Shown here: piece after piece, positions 1 through 9,937 of the stretch
How the letters are laid out: every line of letters begins with the position of its first letter
Position numbering within the stretch: position 1 is the first letter of the stretch
Source: Mastigocoleus sp. MO_188.B34
GTDB lineage: Bacteria > Cyanobacteriota > Cyanobacteriia > Cyanobacteriales > Nostocaceae
Direction: 5' to 3'
DNA: 61,009 nucleotides
Assembly: GCF_030065675.1 (NCBI RefSeq)
Contig: NZ_JASJDK010000045.1
Span: 1 to 61,009, forward strand
Notes under the pieces: generated by a model
The model's database searches: none
What the model was told of the DNA's origin: nothing
Seen by the model: the letters and a program-made list of their open reading frames with translations, nothing else
Translations under genes and position numbers: made by a program

Positions 1-499
1 CATATTTTATATATAAATAAATAATTGGTATATATAACAATGGCAAATATAAATATTGTTTGGTTATGAAGATTTTTCTGTTAAAAAAAATTACTAAAAT
101 GTCTTCATAACATTAATTAATATAATTTGTTGTGACTGTGATTTTATTTCTGCACCCGTAGAAAATATTCTTTACAACACTGTAGCCAAATATCTAGAAA
201 GTACCTAATATTTTACGCAAATACTAGGATAAAAAATCACTCTAATCTATGTCCATATAATCTTGAATTGCTGAATAAGTCGTGCTCTGAAGATACACGT
301 TGCAATGTATCTTTTTTAACTGTTTGTGCGATCGCAAATAATTACTGCCTAACGAGCAAAAAAATAGCAAAAATCGGCACATTTTCTTAGAAAACAAAAT
401 CTACCCCGAACAAAAGCGTTGTAAGTGTATATTTTTGGGGATAACATGGAGAATAGCTCATTAATCGCTTCTCACAACACATTTGGCTTCAGTTTTTTT
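1..499. other. AT-rich upstream region of remA
   Basis: No convincing coding sequence is visible. The stretch is strongly AT-rich with one HIP1 octamer near 328. Two in-frame starts lie upstream of the chosen remA start (near 425 and 446), so part of 425-499 is probably 5' untranslated leader rather than coding. I could not assign a promoter with confidence. Confidence 0.5.
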
Positions 500-769
500 A
501 TGGACATTCAGTTAATCAACATCGGTTTTGGTAACATCGTCTCTGCCAACCGAGTAGTTGCCATTGTCAGTCCAGAGTCAGCCCCGATTAAACGGATTAT
601 TACCGATGCCAGAGATCGAGGTCAACTGATTGATGCTACTTATGGTCGTCGTACTAGGGCTGTTATTATTACTGACTCAAGCCATGTAATACTTTCTGCA
701 ATTCAACCAGAAACAGTAGCAAACCGCTTCGTGATTTCTCGTGATCATCATCAAAATGTCGATAACTAA
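500..769 (+). CDS. remA: RemA/DUF370 family regulatory protein
   Basis: An 89-residue protein of the DUF370 family. It opens [12 protein letters not shown] and carries the conserved [11 protein letters not shown] and [10 protein letters not shown] segments, and the family is usually 80-90 residues long. In Bacillus, RemA is an oligomeric DNA-binding activator of biofilm matrix genes; the role in cyanobacteria is not established, so only the family is claimed. The reading frame stays open upstream to about 425. The ATG at 500 is chosen because the extra 25 residues do not look like the family. It lies 184 bases before gmk on the same strand, and the remA-gmk pairing is common in Firmicutes and cyanobacteria, which suggests co-expression. 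Confidence 0.9.
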   Translation: MDIQLINIGFGNIVSANRVVAIVSPESAPIKRIITDARDRGQLIDATYGRRTRAVIITDSSHVILSAIQPETVANRFVISRDHHQNVDN

Positions 770-953
770 GGAAATATGGGTTACAAACCTTATTTTCATT
801 TATGCTGTACCAACAGCGCAATGTGAATTAAAATAGTCTTCTGTTTAACAGGCTACTAATTTTATTGGTCAATGGTGATATTGCCAACGCACAAACACCA
901 AGTAACTAATGAATAATATCTAATGTCTATTGATTGATTCACAAGTTGAGCGG

Positions 954-1556
954 ATGATGCAAGTTTTATCAATCAAAAGTGGTGCTACTACCAAAGAACA
1001 ATATCTATCTCCCGGCAAATTAATGATTTTGACCGGTCCAAGTGGAGTAGGAAAAGGTACTTTGATGCGAACCCTGCTCCAGCGTCATCCAGAACTTTAT
1101 TATTCTGTCTCTGCGACGACTCGCACTCCTCGTTCTGGGGAGACTGATGGCATAAACTATTACTTTGTTAGCCGGACTAAGTTTGAACAACTAGTTGCTA
1201 GCGGAGAATTCTTGGAGTGGGCAGAATTTGCGGGTAATTACTACGGTACTCCCCGCCAACCCGTGCTTGAGAAAGTTAATTCTGGCAAAACAGTTTTACT
1301 GGAAATAGAGTTAGATGGAGCGCGACAAGTGCGTACTTCCTTTCCTCAGGCTATAAGTATTTTTATTTTGCCACCTTCTTTGGAAGAGCTAGAAAAACGT
1401 ATAAGATCCCGTAATCAGGATTCTGAAGATGCGATCGCTCGTCGTTTAATACTAGCTCAGGACGAAATTACTGCTGCAGATGAGTTTGATATCCAAATTG
1501 TCAATGATGATTTTGAAACAGCTCTTTGTTCCCTGGAACAAGCAATATTTGGATAA
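954..1556 (+). CDS. gmk: Guanylate kinase
   Basis: Phosphorylates GMP (and dGMP) to the diphosphate with ATP, in cytoplasmic purine nucleotide salvage and synthesis. The P-loop GPSGVGKG is at about residues 28-35. The GMP-binding region follows, with [11 protein letters not shown] and the YYFVS segment, then the lid and the conserved IVNDD near the end. The length (about 200 residues) fits the family. The start is uncertain: a TTG at 930 would add eight residues, but the two ATG codons at 954 and 957 follow a GAGCGG stretch that can serve as ribosome binding site, so 954 is preferred. Downstream of remA on the same strand. Confidence 0.95.
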   Translation: MMQVLSIKSGATTKEQYLSPGKLMILTGPSGVGKGTLMRTLLQRHPELYYSVSATTRTPRSGETDGINYYFVSRTKFEQLVASGEFLEWAEFAGNYYGTPRQPVLEKVNSGKTVLLEIELDGARQVRTSFPQAISIFILPPSLEELEKRIRSRNQDSEDAIARRLILAQDEITAADEFDIQIVNDDFETALCSLEQAIFG

Positions 1557-2056
1557 CTTTTATTTGCTGAACTTTGATTTTTTAGGCATTTAAGTAGTTT
1601 CGATGACCCACAGAAGAGTTAAGTTTTTATAATTTAAAGCTCTTGGAATCGCATTAAACCCCTTAAAGGTATCTTATTTTTTTAGATACTAAATATAAAT
1701 TGTGGAGCCCTCGAATTCAAACATATAGGTAAAATTTACTTTGCCTATTTGTTTTTATCTTTGAAATGTTGGAAAAGATTGTGAATTTTATTTTTCCCCT
1801 GTAGTTTCAAATAGAATATTTTTTAATAACAATAATCGGTCTCAAATTATTCCAGACACAATCTCATTGATCTGATTTTTAAATAATGACGATCGCTAAT
1901 GGGTGTAAAGCTCATAATTATCTCAAAATAATTTGCAAAATCATTTAGGATGTAATTATCAAACCTGTTACATCACATTTTTTGAACCAATCAAAAAAAT
2001 AATTACCAATTAATATTGAACAATTGATAATTTTTACTAAGTTTACATACAAATTT

Positions 2057-2086
2057 TCGCTAGATTCTATCTAGCGATATTTTTTC
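2057..2086 (+). terminator. Rho-independent terminator
   Basis: Perfect 8-bp stem TCGCTAGA / TCTAGCGA with a 5-base loop, followed by TATTTTTT. The T-run sits on the plus strand, so it would stop transcription coming from the gmk side. Confidence 0.7.
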
Positions 2087-2124
2087 TATAAAAATATCTA
2101 CGGCACATAAGTAAATTTTTATGT

Positions 2125-2149
2125 AAACCCCCCTAAAACAGGAGGGTTT
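2125..2149 (-). terminator. Possible psaL terminator hairpin
   Basis: AAACCC...GGGTTT inverted repeat with one mismatch in a 9-bp stem, about 160 bases beyond the psaL stop codon. The following minus-strand sequence is only moderately T-rich, so the terminator call is tentative. Confidence 0.4.
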
Positions 2150-2307
2150 GAGAAAATTAAAAGTCTTGAAAGCTCTGTTATGATGTGTAAGTTTGCGACA
2201 ACTTTTTGTTCTGACTCTCAGCAAGGAAAGCCCACCACTTATCCAGTTTTAACTTTCTCTAGATAGCTTATAAAAATTATTTAGTCAGCCAACTAAATTT
2301 TTATTTT

Positions 2308-2805
2308 CTACCCAACCAAGCCTTGTAAAAATGCGAGATTGCTGGTCAAGAAGTAAGCTGTGACAGCACCACCAATGCCACCCACTAAAAAGGCACTAGC
2401 AAAATTGTTCCAGCCTTCCTTGGAGGTAAAAGCATCTGGAAGAGTTGGTACAGTAACACTTGCCAATGCTTTGGAAGGATTACTGTTTGCATATAAAGAT
2501 AAACAAGCAGTAAGAATCACAACTAGTCCAACAGCTCCAAGCAAACCAGCCAAATTAGCATTAGTAGCATTACGAAGGGGACCTAGCTTCGCAAATGGTC
2601 CAAACAATAAATAACCGTGAGCCATACCAACTTCTAGACCGCGTCGAAAGGGTGTTAACCCAGGACGATAAGCAGGTAGGTTATTGATATACCACTTCAC
2701 AATGGGGGAACTATTTACTGGAGTTTCCAGATTTCCCTGTTGCGGATCGCGTCCAGCAGCAGTAACAACCTCTTGATTGCGAGGATCGCTTGCAGCTTGT
2801 GCCAT
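2308..2805 (-). CDS. psaL: Photosystem I reaction center subunit XI (PsaL)
   Basis: A 165-residue thylakoid membrane subunit. PsaL forms the contact core of trimeric or tetrameric photosystem I. The sequence shows the stromal N-terminus, the conserved LPAYRPGLTPFRRGLEVGMAHGY-type segment (residues about 44-66), and two clear hydrophobic helices (about 85-105 and 138-160). It lies downstream of psaJ on the same strand with a 290-base gap, so it may be read from psaFJ, from its own promoter, or both. The psaF-psaJ-psaL linkage, instead of a psaI-psaL pair, has been reported to go with tetrameric photosystem I in cyanobacteria. Confidence 0.97.
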   Translation of the reverse strand: MAQAASDPRNQEVVTAAGRDPQQGNLETPVNSSPIVKWYINNLPAYRPGLTPFRRGLEVGMAHGYLLFGPFAKLGPLRNATNANLAGLLGAVGLVVILTACLSLYANSNPSKALASVTVPTLPDAFTSKEGWNNFASAFLVGGIGGAVTAYFLTSNLAFLQGLVG

Positions 2806-3095
2806 ATTTTGTGTTCGCCTCTAATTTAAGATTTTGGCATTATTTTATATTAATAATAATTCTATATAAGTGAACTTTTACTAGGCAACTTTAGAAAAAT
2901 TAATTAATTGTTCTAATTATGATGAAACTCGCGAGCTGTTGCCAGCATCACGAGTTAAATAATTATCTTGAGTACTAGCTTTGAAAAGACTTTTAGCCTA
3001 TCAAACTAGAGAAAATTACCAATTTAATTCAGGTTTAATAACTAACACAATTATTGGCATTAGTCACCCTTAATTGTGTTAAATATTATCATCTT

Positions 3096-3233
3096 TTATG
3101 GTAGAGGATGAAAAAGTAAGTCAGGAAAGAAGCGATTGAATTCAATCAAAATTCCTGCAGTAATAAATAACCAAATTGTAGTTATTACTGGCGCAGTACA
3201 TAAGAATTTAACGAAGTTACTCTGCGTATCCAT
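3096..3233 (-). CDS. psaJ: Photosystem I reaction center subunit IX (PsaJ)
   Basis: A 45-residue single-span membrane protein, found by reading the minus strand directly after psaF. It starts [11 protein letters not shown], has one hydrophobic helix (about residues 13-30), and ends in the very conserved [18 protein letters not shown]. PsaJ sits next to PsaF at the edge of photosystem I and stabilises it. The start codon lies 39 bases from the psaF stop, with a purine-rich GGGAGATAA stretch just upstream as ribosome binding site, so psaF and psaJ are almost certainly co-transcribed. Confidence 0.97.
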   Translation of the reverse strand: MDTQSNFVKFLCTAPVITTIWLFITAGILIEFNRFFPDLLFHPLP

Positions 3234-3272
3234 TATTTATCTCCCTTCATAAGTAAAATTATTTCCACTCGC

Positions 3273-3767
3273 TTAACGAGGTGAAATTGGAATTTCCGAA
3301 TCTTTAGCTGTTAACTCTCCGGAAAGTAGTTCTTTAGCAGCAGCAGCAGGCCAAGCAAAGCCAGATGCCATCAATGGAAGCGCTAGAGAAACATCGATTT
3401 GGATTTCTTTTTGTTCGGAATTAGATTCTTTACGAACAGCAATTAAGTAGGCGCGACCTACCCAACCAATCCAACCAGCGATGTAAAGGAACAACAAACT
3501 GGGAATTAGAAAATCACCAGCACGCTCGAGGCGACCATCCACAATTAGGTGAGGCAAACCTTCAGGACCGCACAGTGCTTGAGAATAACGCTCAAATCTC
3601 TTTTTCCCTGAATTGGGATCGGCTGTAGTGTTACGAGCAGAGGCTGCTCTTTGCTGGAAAGCAGGAGATTCACTACAGGGTACCAGGTCAGCTCCTAATG
3701 CCAAACTGGATGGCACATAACTAAACCACAGAAAAATTGCAAAAATCAGAGCAAACAATCGTTGCAT
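3273..3767 (-). CDS. psaF: Photosystem I reaction center subunit III (PsaF)
   Basis: A 164-residue precursor with an N-terminal signal peptide (residues 1-23, ending near SSLALG), as expected for a subunit with a lumenal N-terminal domain. The mature part shows [15 protein letters not shown], two lumenal cysteines (in VPCSE and ALCGPEG), a transmembrane helix around residues 88-108 ([20 protein letters not shown]) and a second hydrophobic stretch near 125-145. PsaF lines the lumenal plastocyanin/cytochrome c6 side in eukaryotes and binds antenna in cyanobacteria. First gene of the psaF-psaJ unit; divergent from tsaD, with 178 bases between them for both promoters. Confidence 0.97.
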   Translation of the reverse strand: MQRLFALIFAIFLWFSYVPSSLALGADLVPCSESPAFQQRAASARNTTADPNSGKKRFERYSQALCGPEGLPHLIVDGRLERAGDFLIPSLLFLYIAGWIGWVGRAYLIAVRKESNSEQKEIQIDVSLALPLMASGFAWPAAAAKELLSGELTAKDSEIPISPR

Positions 3768-3945
3768 AGATTATGTTTCCTTTTATTACGAAACCAAAAG
3801 TTTTTGTACAAAACGAAGCGGCTTGCACAATTTTATTTTTACTTAACTAGCAAGTCATCATACTCTTGATAAGCAAACTGAGTAAAGTTGAAGTAAATAA
3901 AATTTAAAGCTTTGCAAACAAATTTTAACTAGGTGTTACTTAAAA

Positions 3946-4998
3946 ATGACTAATATTCTAGCCATAGAGACAAGTTGTGATGAAACTGCTGTTGCAATTG
4001 TTAACAATCGTCAAGTCTATAGTAATGTAGTTGCTTCTCAGATCCCCATACACAAATTGTATGGTGGCGTTGTACCGGAAGTAGCTTCACGACAGCATTT
4101 AGAAAACATTAACTTGGTCGTGACTCAAGCTTTGGAACAAGCTCAACTGGGTTGGGATCGAATTGATGCTATCGCCACAACCTGTGCTCCGGGATTAGTT
4201 GGAGCACTATTGGTTGGTCAAACAGCCGCGAAAACTTTAGCAATGGTACACGATAAATCTTTTTTAGGAATCCATCACCTCGAAGGTCATATTTACGCTA
4301 CTTATTTGGGCGATCCGACCTTGGAGCCGCCTTTTCTAAGTCTATTAGTTTCTGGAGGACATACTAGTTTAATTTATGTTAAGGACTGTGGTGTTTACGA
4401 AAGTTTAGGGCAAACTCGTGATGATGCCGCAGGAGAAGCTTTTGATAAGGTTGCTCGGCTTTTACAGTTGGGATATCCTGGTGGTCCAGTAATTGACAGC
4501 TTAGCGAAACAAGGTAATCCCCAAGCTTTTAAATTACCCGAGGGAAAAGTTTCGTTACCACAAGGTGGCTATCACCCTTATGATGCTAGCTTTAGTGGTT
4601 TGAAAACAGCTGTTTTGCGATTGGTGCAAAAGTTGGAAAATGAAATTAGGGATCCACTGCCATTATCAGATATCGCTGCGAGCTTCCAAGAAACAGTAGC
4701 GAAAGGTTTAACAAAAAGGGCTATTAAGTGTGCTCTAGATTATGGTCTTTCCAAGATTGCTGTTGGGGGTGGCGTCGCTGCTAACAGTGCTTTACGAAAT
4801 CATTTATCCGAAGCTGCAACGCCACACAACATTCAAGTTATATTTCCTCCACTGAAATATTGTACGGATAATGCTGCAATGATTGCTTGTGCTGCTGCGG
4901 ATCATTTTCAGAGAGGACATACTTCTGCTCTAAATTTGAAAGTGCGATCGCGCATGCACTTGAGCCAAGTCATGGAATTATACGATTCAAAAATATAA
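3946..4998 (+). CDS. tsaD: tRNA N6-adenosine threonylcarbamoyltransferase TsaD
   Basis: Transfers the threonylcarbamoyl group from threonylcarbamoyl-AMP to A37 of ANN-decoding tRNAs (t6A modification), normally with TsaB and TsaE. The 350-residue ASKHA-fold protein begins [15 protein letters not shown]. Metal ligands are visible as the HHLEGH motif (His111, His115) and the aspartate in CTDNAAMIA (Asp308). The VSGGHTSL and [10 protein letters not shown] nucleotide-binding segments are intact. A second t6A gene, the YrdC-type tsaC at 11,276, lies in the same window; tsaB and tsaE are not here. Divergent from psaFJ, an arrangement also known in other cyanobacteria. Confidence 0.97.
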   Translation: MTNILAIETSCDETAVAIVNNRQVYSNVVASQIPIHKLYGGVVPEVASRQHLENINLVVTQALEQAQLGWDRIDAIATTCAPGLVGALLVGQTAAKTLAMVHDKSFLGIHHLEGHIYATYLGDPTLEPPFLSLLVSGGHTSLIYVKDCGVYESLGQTRDDAAGEAFDKVARLLQLGYPGGPVIDSLAKQGNPQAFKLPEGKVSLPQGGYHPYDASFSGLKTAVLRLVQKLENEIRDPLPLSDIAASFQETVAKGLTKRAIKCALDYGLSKIAVGGGVAANSALRNHLSEAATPHNIQVIFPPLKYCTDNAAMIACAAADHFQRGHTSALNLKVRSRMHLSQVMELYDSKI

Positions 4999-5301
4999 TT
5001 TTGGCAATAAAATTTTGACAATAAGCTGAGTATATTGAATAAAAAAATGCTGAGGAAAAATAGGAGCTAGTTGAACAAAGATAAATATCTTGGAAATTCT
5101 TTTGTTGTAAGAAAGTACCCTGTTTGATGTGGCGCTAAGCGCAAGTCTGAATTAAGAATATGACTTGTAACTGCACAATACTTAATGGTACAAAGTCGTC
5201 AGCCGTTAACAAAAGTCAAAAACTTATGCATATGCATAACAGGTTTTAGAACTGATAAATTTCCTAACCCCATGCCATAGTGATATATTAATTTTTCACT
5301 A

Positions 5302-6213
5302 TTAATCCTTAGTCACAAGTGAACGAATATGATCGGCAACAGCTTTTGGTTGTTCCAACATCGATAAGTGACCGCAATTAGGAATTTCGATCACGTTATC
5401 GCCACAAGACTGGAATAATTTGTGAAAACTAGCTAAATGGCGAACATACTTCGGTTCCATAACTTTATCCTCGGAACCAGCAAGGAAGTAAACAGGTTGT
5501 TTAAGTTGAGATACTAATTTTGGCAGTATATTTACTTCTTCTTCGGTGGTAGAGTCCAAAAGACTCCCTAAAGCTGCTTCTGGATCCGCAACGACGAAGT
5601 CAATCACCCTCTGGCGCGCCCATTGGCGTTCTAAGGGATGTACGACATCAACTCTGGCGAACAATAGATCGATCAAAGGTATTTGAGAGAGCCATCGCGG
5701 ACGTATTTGTAAAAATCTTTGTCCTGCTGCTCGAAATTGTTCGAAAGCTTCTTTCAAATAAATTCCACCACCAGCGTTAACGCAAACTACACCTTGAATA
5801 ATTTCTGGCATTTTCGCTGCAGTCCAAAGGGCAATAGTACCTCCTAAAGAATGCCCAATTAACCAAGCGTTATTAATTCCTAACTTTTCCAAAAGCTTTT
5901 CCAAATCCCGTGCATATGCATCTGGAGTATAAAGAGAATCAAAAGTACCAGCAAATTCTGTTTCAGAAGCCGAGTCAAGACTAAAAGTTGATAAAGGAAA
6001 ATTAAAATTTGTTTTTTGCTGTATTTGAGATTCTCCAAAACCCCTTAAGTCATAAGACAAACATTGGAAATCTTTTGACAGTTGAGAAATTACAGGTTTC
6101 CAGTATCCACGACTATTGAGCCAACCGTGGATAAAGACTAAAGTACAGGTACTATTTGTGGGAGCTGTTAGCTCGTAAGCGTGTGGAACGTCTAAGATTT
6201 CAATAGTTGCCAT
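5302..6213 (-). CDS. Alpha/beta hydrolase family protein
   Basis: A 303-residue alpha/beta-fold hydrolase with a complete catalytic triad: nucleophile Ser122 in GHSLGG, acid Asp249 in GSEDK, and His282 in NCGHLS. The HG oxyanion motif (FIHGW) is at residues 28-31. A cap region lies between about 150 and 225. The substrate cannot be told from sequence; the sequence resembles esterases, haloperoxidase-like and menaquinone-pathway-like hydrolases. The frame is open 23 residues further upstream, but the ATG at 6213 (MATIEILDV) starts where the fold starts. Followed on the same strand, after a 105-base gap upstream, by the ACT-domain gene. Confidence 0.85.
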   Translation of the reverse strand: MATIEILDVPHAYELTAPTNSTCTLVFIHGWLNSRGYWKPVISQLSKDFQCLSYDLRGFGESQIQQKTNFNFPLSTFSLDSASETEFAGTFDSLYTPDAYARDLEKLLEKLGINNAWLIGHSLGGTIALWTAAKMPEIIQGVVCVNAGGGIYLKEAFEQFRAAGQRFLQIRPRWLSQIPLIDLLFARVDVVHPLERQWARQRVIDFVVADPEAALGSLLDSTTEEEVNILPKLVSQLKQPVYFLAGSEDKVMEPKYVRHLASFHKLFQSCGDNVIEIPNCGHLSMLEQPKAVADHIRSLVTKD

Positions 6214-6318
6214 GCTTATATCGTACCCGAACAGTTGAAGGTACGACTGAATACTCAGGTGAAGGAAATAAAACCAATTCAAAATTTAAATATAGCTGTG
6301 CCATAAATAATGGCATTA

Positions 6319-7038
6319 TTATGCCCCCAATAACCTTGTGCGCACTCCTTCAGCAATTTTATGACCCAAATATTCTGGGATTGGACTTTCATTTGGTCCA
6401 AGTAGATAAAGAATTAATCGCGTCCGTCCACGCCATACAAGTAAATTAGCATTTACTACTAATAAATCTTCTTGCCAAACAGCGTACATCACTTTGTAAA
6501 ATAATCCAGGTTGATTATCAGCTTCAACCACCAAAGCTGGTAAATGAAAAACCGGATCGACGTAGAACTCTGTTTGTACCTGTTCTAACCCTGCATCCAG
6601 GTTAAATTCTACTGCTAGCATTTCTTCAACTTCAAACCTTCCACCTAAAGCTTCGCGAAGAGCACGGGTGACGTTATCTGCTGTTTTTTCTGTGAGTGCT
6701 TTGCTACTCCGAGATACTAAAAGCTTAATAAAAACCAGCATCGGCGGTCTAATTTGACCGTAGAGACTCAAACTATGAATATTGAGCCCATAAGCTGCTA
6801 AAACACCAAAAATGTCACTTAATAGGAAAGACTGATTACGGTATGCAAAATGCAGAGCAGTTTTGTTACCTTCTGATTTAAGTTCGATGACAGCACGCCT
6901 AGTTTTATAAAGACGATATGCTAAACGCAAATTTTGCAGTTGAATTTCACTGCTAACAAACTGCTCGTAAAATTGTGGAAACGCTTGATTAAAGCGTTTA
7001 AGAAGTTCCAGAGTGGATGTTTTGAGACCAGAAGCCAT
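6319..7038 (-). CDS. ACT-domain protein, cyanobacterial
   Basis: A 239-residue protein with two ACT-like segments: one around residues 48-125 (with FLLSDIFGVLAAYGLNIHSLS) and one around 166-218 (DNQPGLFYKVMYAVWQED). The pattern resembles the paired ACT domains at the end of GlnD uridylyltransferase, but no nucleotidyltransferase or HD domain is present. ACT domains usually bind amino acids or similar small ligands, so a sensor or regulatory role is plausible; the ligand and partner are unknown. It lies just upstream of the hydrolase on the same strand, and the two may form one transcript. Confidence 0.75.
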   Translation of the reverse strand: MASGLKTSTLELLKRFNQAFPQFYEQFVSSEIQLQNLRLAYRLYKTRRAVIELKSEGNKTALHFAYRNQSFLLSDIFGVLAAYGLNIHSLSLYGQIRPPMLVFIKLLVSRSSKALTEKTADNVTRALREALGGRFEVEEMLAVEFNLDAGLEQVQTEFYVDPVFHLPALVVEADNQPGLFYKVMYAVWQEDLLVVNANLLVWRGRTRLILYLLGPNESPIPEYLGHKIAEGVRTRLLGA

Positions 7039-7376
7039 CGTCGAATTTCAACTCACTGAACGCGGGTGACAACCAAGAAAAATGTTATATGCTATTCAGT
7101 CTTCTGTGCGACCTTGGGGTAATGTAAAACCAGTATCCATCAATAGGGAATGCCTACTAGACTTTGCTTTTGGTAAATTTATTTTAGGAATTACAACAAA
7201 ATGCTAAAGTTAAGAATGGCTGGTGTACAAAAGTTGAAGAGCAAAATTTTATCTAGGGCTCTCCCCTAAATAACTCAAGTATCTGAGTTATATAGATAAA
7301 TTTCAAAACTCTCAAAACTTATATAAACGCCTTTATACTTAAGCCAATTCAGTTATGTTACCCGAACCACGCTGGC
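7039..7376. other. Divergent intergenic region
   Basis: 338 bases between the ACT gene (minus) and the GNAT gene (plus). It must hold both promoters. No repeat, RNA or terminator was recognised. Confidence 0.5.
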
Positions 7377-7904
7377 ATGGGTTTTTGGAAAACTTGGTTC
7401 AATACCTCAGAAGCTGGGGCAACAACTAAAGAGTCTTCCTTTGGTGAAGATTTTTTAGAGACAATTGATAAATCTAGCCCAAACGGCGATCACATAGTTT
7501 TTAGTACAGGGCGAGAAATTGACTTGTACGAGCTAGAGGAATTATGTGACGCAGTTGGTTGGTCCCGTCGCCCTTTACGAAAAGTAAAAAAAGCAATTGA
7601 GTATAGCTTTCTCGTTACCACTATGTGGCAAGTACGAGGAAATAAGAGGAGGTTAATTGGTTTTGCCCGTGCTACTTCTGATCGTGCTTTTAATGCCACC
7701 ATTTGGGATGTTGTAGTCCACCCAGATTTTCAAGGAAAGGGACTTGGTAAGGCATTAATGGAATACATGTTGAAAAAGTTGCGTAGTGAAGAAATCAGTA
7801 ACGTTACTTTATTTGCAGATCCTCATGTTGTGAGATTTTATCAAAATTTAGGATTCATGCCTGACCCAGAAGGTATAAAGGGTATGTTTTGGTATCCTCA
7901 TTAA
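7377..7904 (+). CDS. GNAT family N-acetyltransferase, plastid Ycf52/NSI-like
   Basis: A 175-residue acetyltransferase. The acetyl-CoA binding motif A reads [13 protein letters not shown], with the Q/R-x-x-G-x-G/A signature at residues 119-124. The FARATSD and [10 protein letters not shown] segments match the cyanobacterial family that gave rise to algal Ycf52 and to plant chloroplast GNAT (NSI/SNAT) enzymes, which acetylate protein lysines and N-termini and, in vitro, serotonin. The native substrate here is unknown. The first 45 residues are a less conserved extension. A clear paralogue lies on the other strand at 13,036-13,512. Monocistronic by position. Confidence 0.85.
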   Translation: MGFWKTWFNTSEAGATTKESSFGEDFLETIDKSSPNGDHIVFSTGREIDLYELEELCDAVGWSRRPLRKVKKAIEYSFLVTTMWQVRGNKRRLIGFARATSDRAFNATIWDVVVHPDFQGKGLGKALMEYMLKKLRSEEISNVTLFADPHVVRFYQNLGFMPDPEGIKGMFWYPH

Positions 7905-8279
7905 GGATTCTGAAAATCAATATATTTGCAATTTGTTTTCTATTATGTTATTATTTCCAAGGCTATCTAAAAAGATTTTAGAAAACAGTTTCAATTGTAA
8001 TTTAAAAGTTCAGTAGTAATTAGTTTTATTTTTGGAAAAATTCTACATTGTAACTGGAGTTGCCTGAAAAATTTAATAAAAGCTACATAAATTTTTACAA
8101 TTGTAATTCAGTTCAGGTGGGAAAAATTTACCCGTGAACTACTATAATCTTTTGCTAGTACTTTAGTGTATTTTATCATAAGCAAAGTAGTAAAAAATTT
8201 TGTTTTGCTCTAAACTTAATTTTATGTGGTATAATTTCTAGTATTGCTGATTTTGAATCATAGCAATTAATTAAATTTC
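7905..8279. other. AT-rich intergenic region before tRNA-Pro
   Basis: 375 AT-rich bases. The promoter for tRNA-Pro must lie here. No gene, repeat or clear terminator was recognised. Confidence 0.5.
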
Positions 8280-8353
8280 CGGGATGTAGCGCAGCTTGGT
8301 AGCGCGCCTGCTTTGGGAGCAGGATGCCGCAGGTTCAAATCCTGTCATCCCGA
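8280..8353 (+). tRNA. tRNA-Pro (anticodon TGG)
   Basis: Complete 74-base cloverleaf. The acceptor stem CGGGATG pairs with CATCCCG, the D-arm has AGCGCAGCTTGGTAGCGC, the anticodon stem CCTGC/GCAGG holds the loop TTTGGGA with anticodon TGG, and the T-loop is GGTTCAAATCC. The discriminator base is A and the CCA end is not encoded. Confidence 0.97.
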
Positions 8354-9100
8354 TTCATTCAAATAATAAATTCAAATATATCTAGGTAAATAATAATGCC
8401 CAGATATCTTTTTTATTTGTGAATAGAAGGTCAAAAATTAAAAAACAAGGTTGTTCATCTTAAAAATAATAGTTATTAATAATGTAATTAATATTAATCT
8501 CTAATGTATGAATAGTTCAATTTACTACTGATTAATAAATCGAACAGTCACAATTACTTCACGCATAAAAAGTAGTAAAATATACCTTTTTTACGATTAT
8601 ATACTGTGGCAATCCTCAATCATTCATGGAAATCAAATATGATTGCTATATTGAGAGCTGATTCATAAATGAATGATTAATATGCCATAACAGTTGATGA
8701 ATATGATTATTAAAAATTTATGAATCAACAATACGAATAAACCAAAACTTTACAGTGACTGTTGTTAGTTATGCCCCAGGCATGATTTAATGAATCGTTC
8801 TAGGCAAGAAAAATTGGAACGATAAAAGAGTCAAAGAAGTCATTGGTTTGAGCTAAAGACAATAGAATGGGAACTATTCGCCTTTTTTTGGTGACAACAA
8901 CTTGTGTCGTCACAAAAATATTCCTACAAGCATCCATACTTAAATTTTGGAGTTCGATGCTGTTAAAGGTGAGGCGAGTATGAATTAATAAACAAAGCAC
9001 AGACAATTAGTAAAGACGATACTATAACTACAACTCTTTGGTTCTGTGCTAATCCGACCATCTGTCTGACTGAATTGAAATATCAACGCTAGGAGAAATC
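8354..9100. other. Intergenic region with a minimal MITE copy
   Basis: About 750 AT-rich bases between tRNA-Pro and tic22. It holds a 46-base copy of the TATAGCAATC-type element (8605-8650) and nearby repeated ATTCATAAATGAATGATT-like inverted sequence. An open frame on the minus strand (about 8800-9006) shows no protein-like features. The AGGAG ribosome binding site for tic22 lies directly before 9101. Confidence 0.55.
8605..8650. mobile_element. MITE-like element, minimal 46-bp copy
   Basis: It begins TGTGGCAATCCTCAATCATT and ends AATCAAATATGATTGCTATA, matching both ends of the larger copies at 10,900-11,125 and 38,648-38,774 but with almost no interior. The right terminus is identical; the left has a few substitutions. 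Confidence 0.6.
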
Positions 9101-9910
9101 ATGAAATCATTGGTTCGCTGGGGCGCAACGCTTAGTTTAGTTGGTGGAACTGTTTTAACAACTCTTACAGGTGGGATTATCCCAGCACTGGCAATCTCAG
9201 AAACAGAAATTACGCAAAAACTCAATGAAGTCCCTGTTTTCTTAGTTACTAATAAAGAAGGTGTTCCTTTAAGTCGTCCTTTGGAAAGCAAAAAAGGACA
9301 AGCAGCAGGTGGAGCTGTTACCGGTGTGTACATGAGTCAACAGGAAGCTAAAGCTTTTGTGCAGCAATTACAGCAATCCAAGCCAAAGGATCCAAAGAAA
9401 GCACAAATGTTTCGTTCCCTGCAAGTTACACCTGTACCTTTGGGTTTAATTTATAAGCAGTTGCAAGATACAAAAAGCAAGCCCAACCGTTTATTGTTCG
9501 CCTTTAAACCTGTGGAGCGGGAAGTTCAAGGAGCAATGAAATTATTGCGTGCGAATGGACAAAAAGTTGACCAAATTAGAAGTGTGCCACTATTTTTGGT
9601 TCGATTTGCCCAAGATAAAGGATACGTCTCCATTAAGCCTAAAACTGGTGGTACAGAAGAATTTATTCCTTTATTTTTGAGTAAAAAAGATGCTGAAGGA
9701 TTACTCCAGCAAGTAAAGCCAAAATATCCCAAAGCTGACATTCACGTAGTAGACGTGGACAACGTAATTAAAACTTTGCAAGATAAAGACGATAAGTGGT
9801 TAAAACAAGTTGTTTTTTGGCCATCTCCCGAAGCAAGACAATTCATTCAAAAATTACCTCAAAATAAAAAAGCACCTAATCCTGCTGCTGCACCAGCTAA
9901 GAAAAAGTAA
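9101..9910 (+). CDS. Tic22 family periplasmic protein
   Basis: A 269-residue exported protein with a signal peptide (residues 1-31, ending PALA). It has the Tic22 pattern of two related halves, each with a VPVFLVTN- or VPLFLVRF-type strand followed by a KDA/QEA helix. The tail is lysine- and proline-rich. In Anabaena the Tic22 homologue is a periplasmic chaperone-like factor for outer membrane biogenesis; in chloroplasts Tic22 works in protein import. The AGGAG ribosome binding site lies 7 bases before the ATG. It ends 27 bases before prmC on the same strand, so the two are probably one operon. Confidence 0.87.
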   Translation: MKSLVRWGATLSLVGGTVLTTLTGGIIPALAISETEITQKLNEVPVFLVTNKEGVPLSRPLESKKGQAAGGAVTGVYMSQQEAKAFVQQLQQSKPKDPKKAQMFRSLQVTPVPLGLIYKQLQDTKSKPNRLLFAFKPVEREVQGAMKLLRANGQKVDQIRSVPLFLVRFAQDKGYVSIKPKTGGTEEFIPLFLSKKDAEGLLQQVKPKYPKADIHVVDVDNVIKTLQDKDDKWLKQVVFWPSPEARQFIQKLPQNKKAPNPAAAPAKKK

Positions 9911-9937
9911 AATAATAGCTCTAATATAAGATTGAGA

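Larger units (their letters stand above)
1557..2307. other. Convergent intergenic region between gmk and psaL
   Basis: About 750 bases without a credible ORF. It holds a strong plus-strand terminator near 2057-2086, about 500 bases beyond gmk, and a GC-rich hairpin at 2125-2149 nearer psaL. The distance from gmk to the terminator leaves room for a long 3' UTR or an unseen small RNA. Confidence 0.6.

Noticed and set aside
8800-9006. Open frame on the minus strand between tRNA-Pro and tic22
   Set aside because: No conserved motif or ribosome binding site is visible, and it lies in the likely promoter region of tic22.
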